From Closterium sp. Naga37s-1 (lineage: Eukaryota > Streptophyta > Zygnematophyceae > Desmidiales > Closteriaceae), in the NCBI GenBank assembly GCA_947471745.1, contig CANJKZ010000922.1:2578001-2642000 (forward strand): a DNA stretch of 64,000 nucleotides, read 5' to 3'. The position numbers and the translations under genes were made by a program. This document shows positions 63,186 through 64,000 of the stretch, in pieces. Position 1 is the first letter of the stretch, and each line of letters opens with the position of its first letter. The notes under the pieces are model-generated. The model was not told where the DNA came from. It saw only the letters and a program-made list of their open reading frames with translations, and ran no database searches.

Positions 63186-64000
63186 CTTGCCGAGCTTCGG
63201 AGAGGAAATTAGAGACCAAGACTTGTGGTTACTAAGCGTAAGTGTAATGGGGAAAGGGACAACGAATTGAGCTTTTTAGACAGGATCTGCTAAGACGCGA
63301 CACGAACTCCTTCCCTGATAAAATTGCAAACGAATGCTCGAAAATACAACTTGTATCTCACGTTCACTGCGCAGCCTTCTAGTCAATCGGTCCGTTTCTC
63401 CTTAAACAACAACCTTTCTCCTAATAGACCGTCTTTGAACTCCGAGAACCTGAACGATACTGAATCGAGCATCCTCACAGGCTTCTTTCTTCAGCCTCTA
63501 CCTGTTTGCCTGCCTGCCTGCCTGCCTGTTTGCTTCCCTACCCTCTCTTTGCCTGTGACTTGCAATGCCATTGATGAAGTCGGAGAGTGCAGACCTGAGA
63601 CCTGAAGAATGCGATGAGTAGGAGGTGAGGCACTGGCACTGGAGGCTTGCTCCTTGGATCAAGTTGCCCGACACATTCACAGGGATGGGATGAGATGGGA
63701 TTGGATGGGATGCGATGGGATGCAATGGCATGGGATGAGATGGGATGGATGGGAGAAGCCCGCTAGAGCCAAGTCAACCCAGGGATTGTCAGGGCGGAAG
63801 CGGGAGCACGTAGCGCGCTGCACTTTGAAAGAGCGCGGAAATCTCGAGGTCAGTCGATGGTGTCAGACGTGCTCGATATTGACGCGCTCGATATGGCCAG
63901 CCTCATTTGCAAATGCAGCTACTAAAGGAATTTGGGGAAAATATGTCATGATAAACAAGGGCCTCGATAATGTTTGTGGTACAAAAAAAAAAATTTTACA
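63186..64000. promoter_or_regulatory. Upstream region of SMC2
   Basis: Expected to hold the SMC2 promoter and 5' untranslated region (read leftward). Visible features are a (TGCC)n run about 63508-63528 and a (GGGAT)n-like tract about 63683-63755. No other gene supported; no clear TATA box placed. Confidence 0.4.

Overview
The window is eukaryotic nuclear DNA from the green lineage. The best guess is a streptophyte (charophyte-grade) alga. That rests on a plant-like, intron-rich SMC2 gene and on GC-rich Ty1/Copia retrotransposons using initiator-Met-tRNA-type primer sites; the species is an inference. Only one gene is clearly intact: SMC2 of condensin, on the minus strand at 54600-63185, for which 18 exons join in frame into about 1,212 codons. 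Almost everything else is a nested pile of transposable elements.

Layout. 361-2252: a broken multi-exon gene of unknown function, cut off by a retrotransposon. 2253-6690: Copia family A element A1 (+), without gag or 3' LTR. 6783-14030 and 14205-21284: family A elements A2 and A3 (-), head to tail around one LTR. A2 carries a complete 345-bp miniature LTR retrotransposon (TRIM) at 11099-11443, and a second TRIM piece sits in the chimeric LTR/primer-site junction at 14018-14357. 21285-30830: remains of a PIF/Harbinger transposase gene split by B1, a full-length family B Copia (21422-29627, target duplication CACGC), and by a family B solo LTR (30444-30573). B1 itself holds an 867-bp solo LTR of another family. 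30831-35985: Copia B2 (+), in which most of pol appears inverted.

36269-38387 and 39563-41741 are two related non-autonomous LTR elements (NA1, NA2) with perfect 5-bp target duplications and repeat-filled interiors, with a related solo LTR between them at 39217-39434. 41985-49667 is Copia A4 (-), which lacks its 3' LTR and has a doubled gag N-terminus. 49668-53896 holds DNA-transposon remains: a short-motif array beside a hAT C-terminal fragment, and a frameshifted pogo/Tigger-like transposase gene. 53897-54013 is an old LTR fragment, followed by SMC2 and its upstream region.

The Copia copies share one domain order: GC-rich leader, gag with a Gly-rich tail and Cys/His knuckle, protease (DSGA), integrase, a long Gly/Ala/Glu/Pro repeat linker, reverse transcriptase (YVDD) and RNase H. 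None looks fully coding-competent. The most unusual items are the TRIM with tRNA-like pol III boxes across its primer site, the TRIM/Copia chimera, the repeated hairpins inside NA1, and repeated copies of exon starts and splice donors inside SMC2 introns.
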